NCBI GenBank assembly: GCA_016839875.1
Contig: JAEOTK010000131.1
Location: forward strand, 1 to 6,478
Direction: 5' to 3'
Source: Candidatus Heimdallarchaeota archaeon
GTDB lineage: Archaea > Asgardarchaeota > Heimdallarchaeia > Heimdallarchaeales > Heimdallarchaeaceae
Length of the DNA: 6,478 nucleotides
Shown here: in pieces, positions 5,981-6,478 of the stretch
How the letters are laid out: the number at the start of each line of letters is the position of its first letter
Numbering within the stretch: position 1 is the stretch's first letter
Made by a program: the position numbers and the translations under genes
The notes under the pieces: generated by a model
Databases searched by the model: none
The model's input: only the letters and a program-made list of their open reading frames with translations
Told to the model about the DNA's origin: nothing

Positions 5981-6478
5981 TTTCGCAAGTAAAGTATTGC
6001 AATAGCTACTAATCCTAAAATTGAAACCACACCAAATGGATACGGTACTGGTCCCATTTGAGGATCTTCGGGTTCTGTTAATTCTATTGAGAAGCTAACT
6101 TCGTAGAAATTGCCAGAATTATCATATACTCTGAAGTAAATTTCATGAACTCCGTACTCTAAGAAATTAATGATGAATTCAGTTTCTTCTAGATATTCGA
6201 AAAGATTTCCTTCATCTGTTTCTAAAGAAATTTTTTGTACACCACTTCCACCTGTGTCTTGACCATCAATTTTGAATGTAATGCGTTTATCTCCTGTTTC
6301 TATCTCTGTTAGTGTTTGAAGTCTAGGATCAGTAAATGTCCCATTTGTTAATTGAACTAGAACATCCCCTGTTGGTATTTCATTTTCTATTAATACAGTC
6401 ACAGTCTTACTGATAGAAGCTGCATAAGCATAAGCTGTTACTTTGATTTTATACTCACCATACGCAGAATAAAGATGA
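5971..6478 (-). CDS. C-terminal part of a membrane-anchored surface protein with Ig-like domains (5' end outside the window)
   Basis: The frame stays open to the right edge, giving 168 residues of a longer protein; the in-frame GTG at 6402 is probably internal, because the sequence before it (GEYKIKVTAYAYAASISKT) reads as beta strands running into it. Residues 1-33 look like the end of one Ig/PKD-like domain. Residues about 66-133 form a second, with GSGVQKISLETDEG and GVHEIYFRVYDNSG, ending in alternating strand residues. A Pro/Glu linker (TEPEDPQMGPVPYP) leads to a membrane helix (FGVVSILGLVAIAILYL, about 148-164) and a basic RKKR tail. This is the usual layout of archaeal extracellular proteins tethered by a C-terminal helix, with domains outside and the tail inside. 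The signal peptide and any further domains would lie outside the window. The ligand or role is unknown. Confidence 0.8.
   Translation of the reverse strand, partial: HLYSAYGEYKIKVTAYAYAASISKTVTVLIENEIPTGDVLVQLTNGTFTDPRLQTLTEIETGDKRITFKIDGQDTGGSGVQKISLETDEGNLFEYLEETEFIINFLEYGVHEIYFRVYDNSGNFYEVSFSIELTEPEDPQMGPVPYPFGVVSILGLVAIAILYLRKKR

Noticed and set aside
987..6437. A shared GCATAAGCATA string near 991 and 6422
   Set aside because: Both copies encode Ala-Tyr-Ala runs in different protein contexts, the match is short, and no flanking similarity extends it into a real repeat.

Overview
The window is AT-rich and gene-dense, with archaeal-style signals: TATA boxes with an A-rich flank, GGTG/GGAG Shine-Dalgarno cores and at least one probably leaderless gene. 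It encodes a small profilin-like protein beside ordinary archaeal genes (a ureohydrolase, RidA, a DUF167/YggU protein, a HEAT-repeat protein and a membrane-anchored surface protein). Profilins in cells with this gene architecture are known from Asgard archaea, so the best reading is an Asgard archaeal contig. The Asgard class cannot be told from the sequence alone.

Layout. Bases 1-67 hold the last codons of a gene that enters from the left. A 187-residue helical protein of unknown function (81-644, +) follows 13 bases later and meets a convergent two-gene unit tail to tail. That unit is the profilin-like gene (960-1325, -) followed by a DUF167 gene (641-943, -); each start has a GGTG ribosome-binding core. 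A 143-base divergent promoter region (1326-1468) separates profilin from a large unrecognised gene (1469-3991, +). Its product has an N-terminal helical hairpin, a proline-rich linker, a long helical region and then three segments that look like PRC-barrel domains. A T-rich spacer leads to an arginase/agmatinase-family gene (4045-4908, +) and a RidA gene (4951-5337, +). RidA abuts the stop codon of a convergent HEAT-repeat gene (5338-5907, -). Upstream of that gene lies the 3' part of a surface-protein gene (5971-6478, -), which runs off the right edge and ends in a hairpin terminator.

How the genes may relate. The agmatinase and RidA genes are a plausible nitrogen/polyamine metabolism pair, with RidA removing reactive imine or enamine intermediates. 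The profilin-like gene points to an actin-based cytoskeleton. The divergent large protein, built from helices and PRC-like barrels, is a natural but unproven candidate partner. The HEAT-repeat protein and the surface protein show no clear functional tie to the rest. I see no RNA gene, CRISPR array, insertion sequence or integrase, and no gene-free stretch longer than 300 bases.
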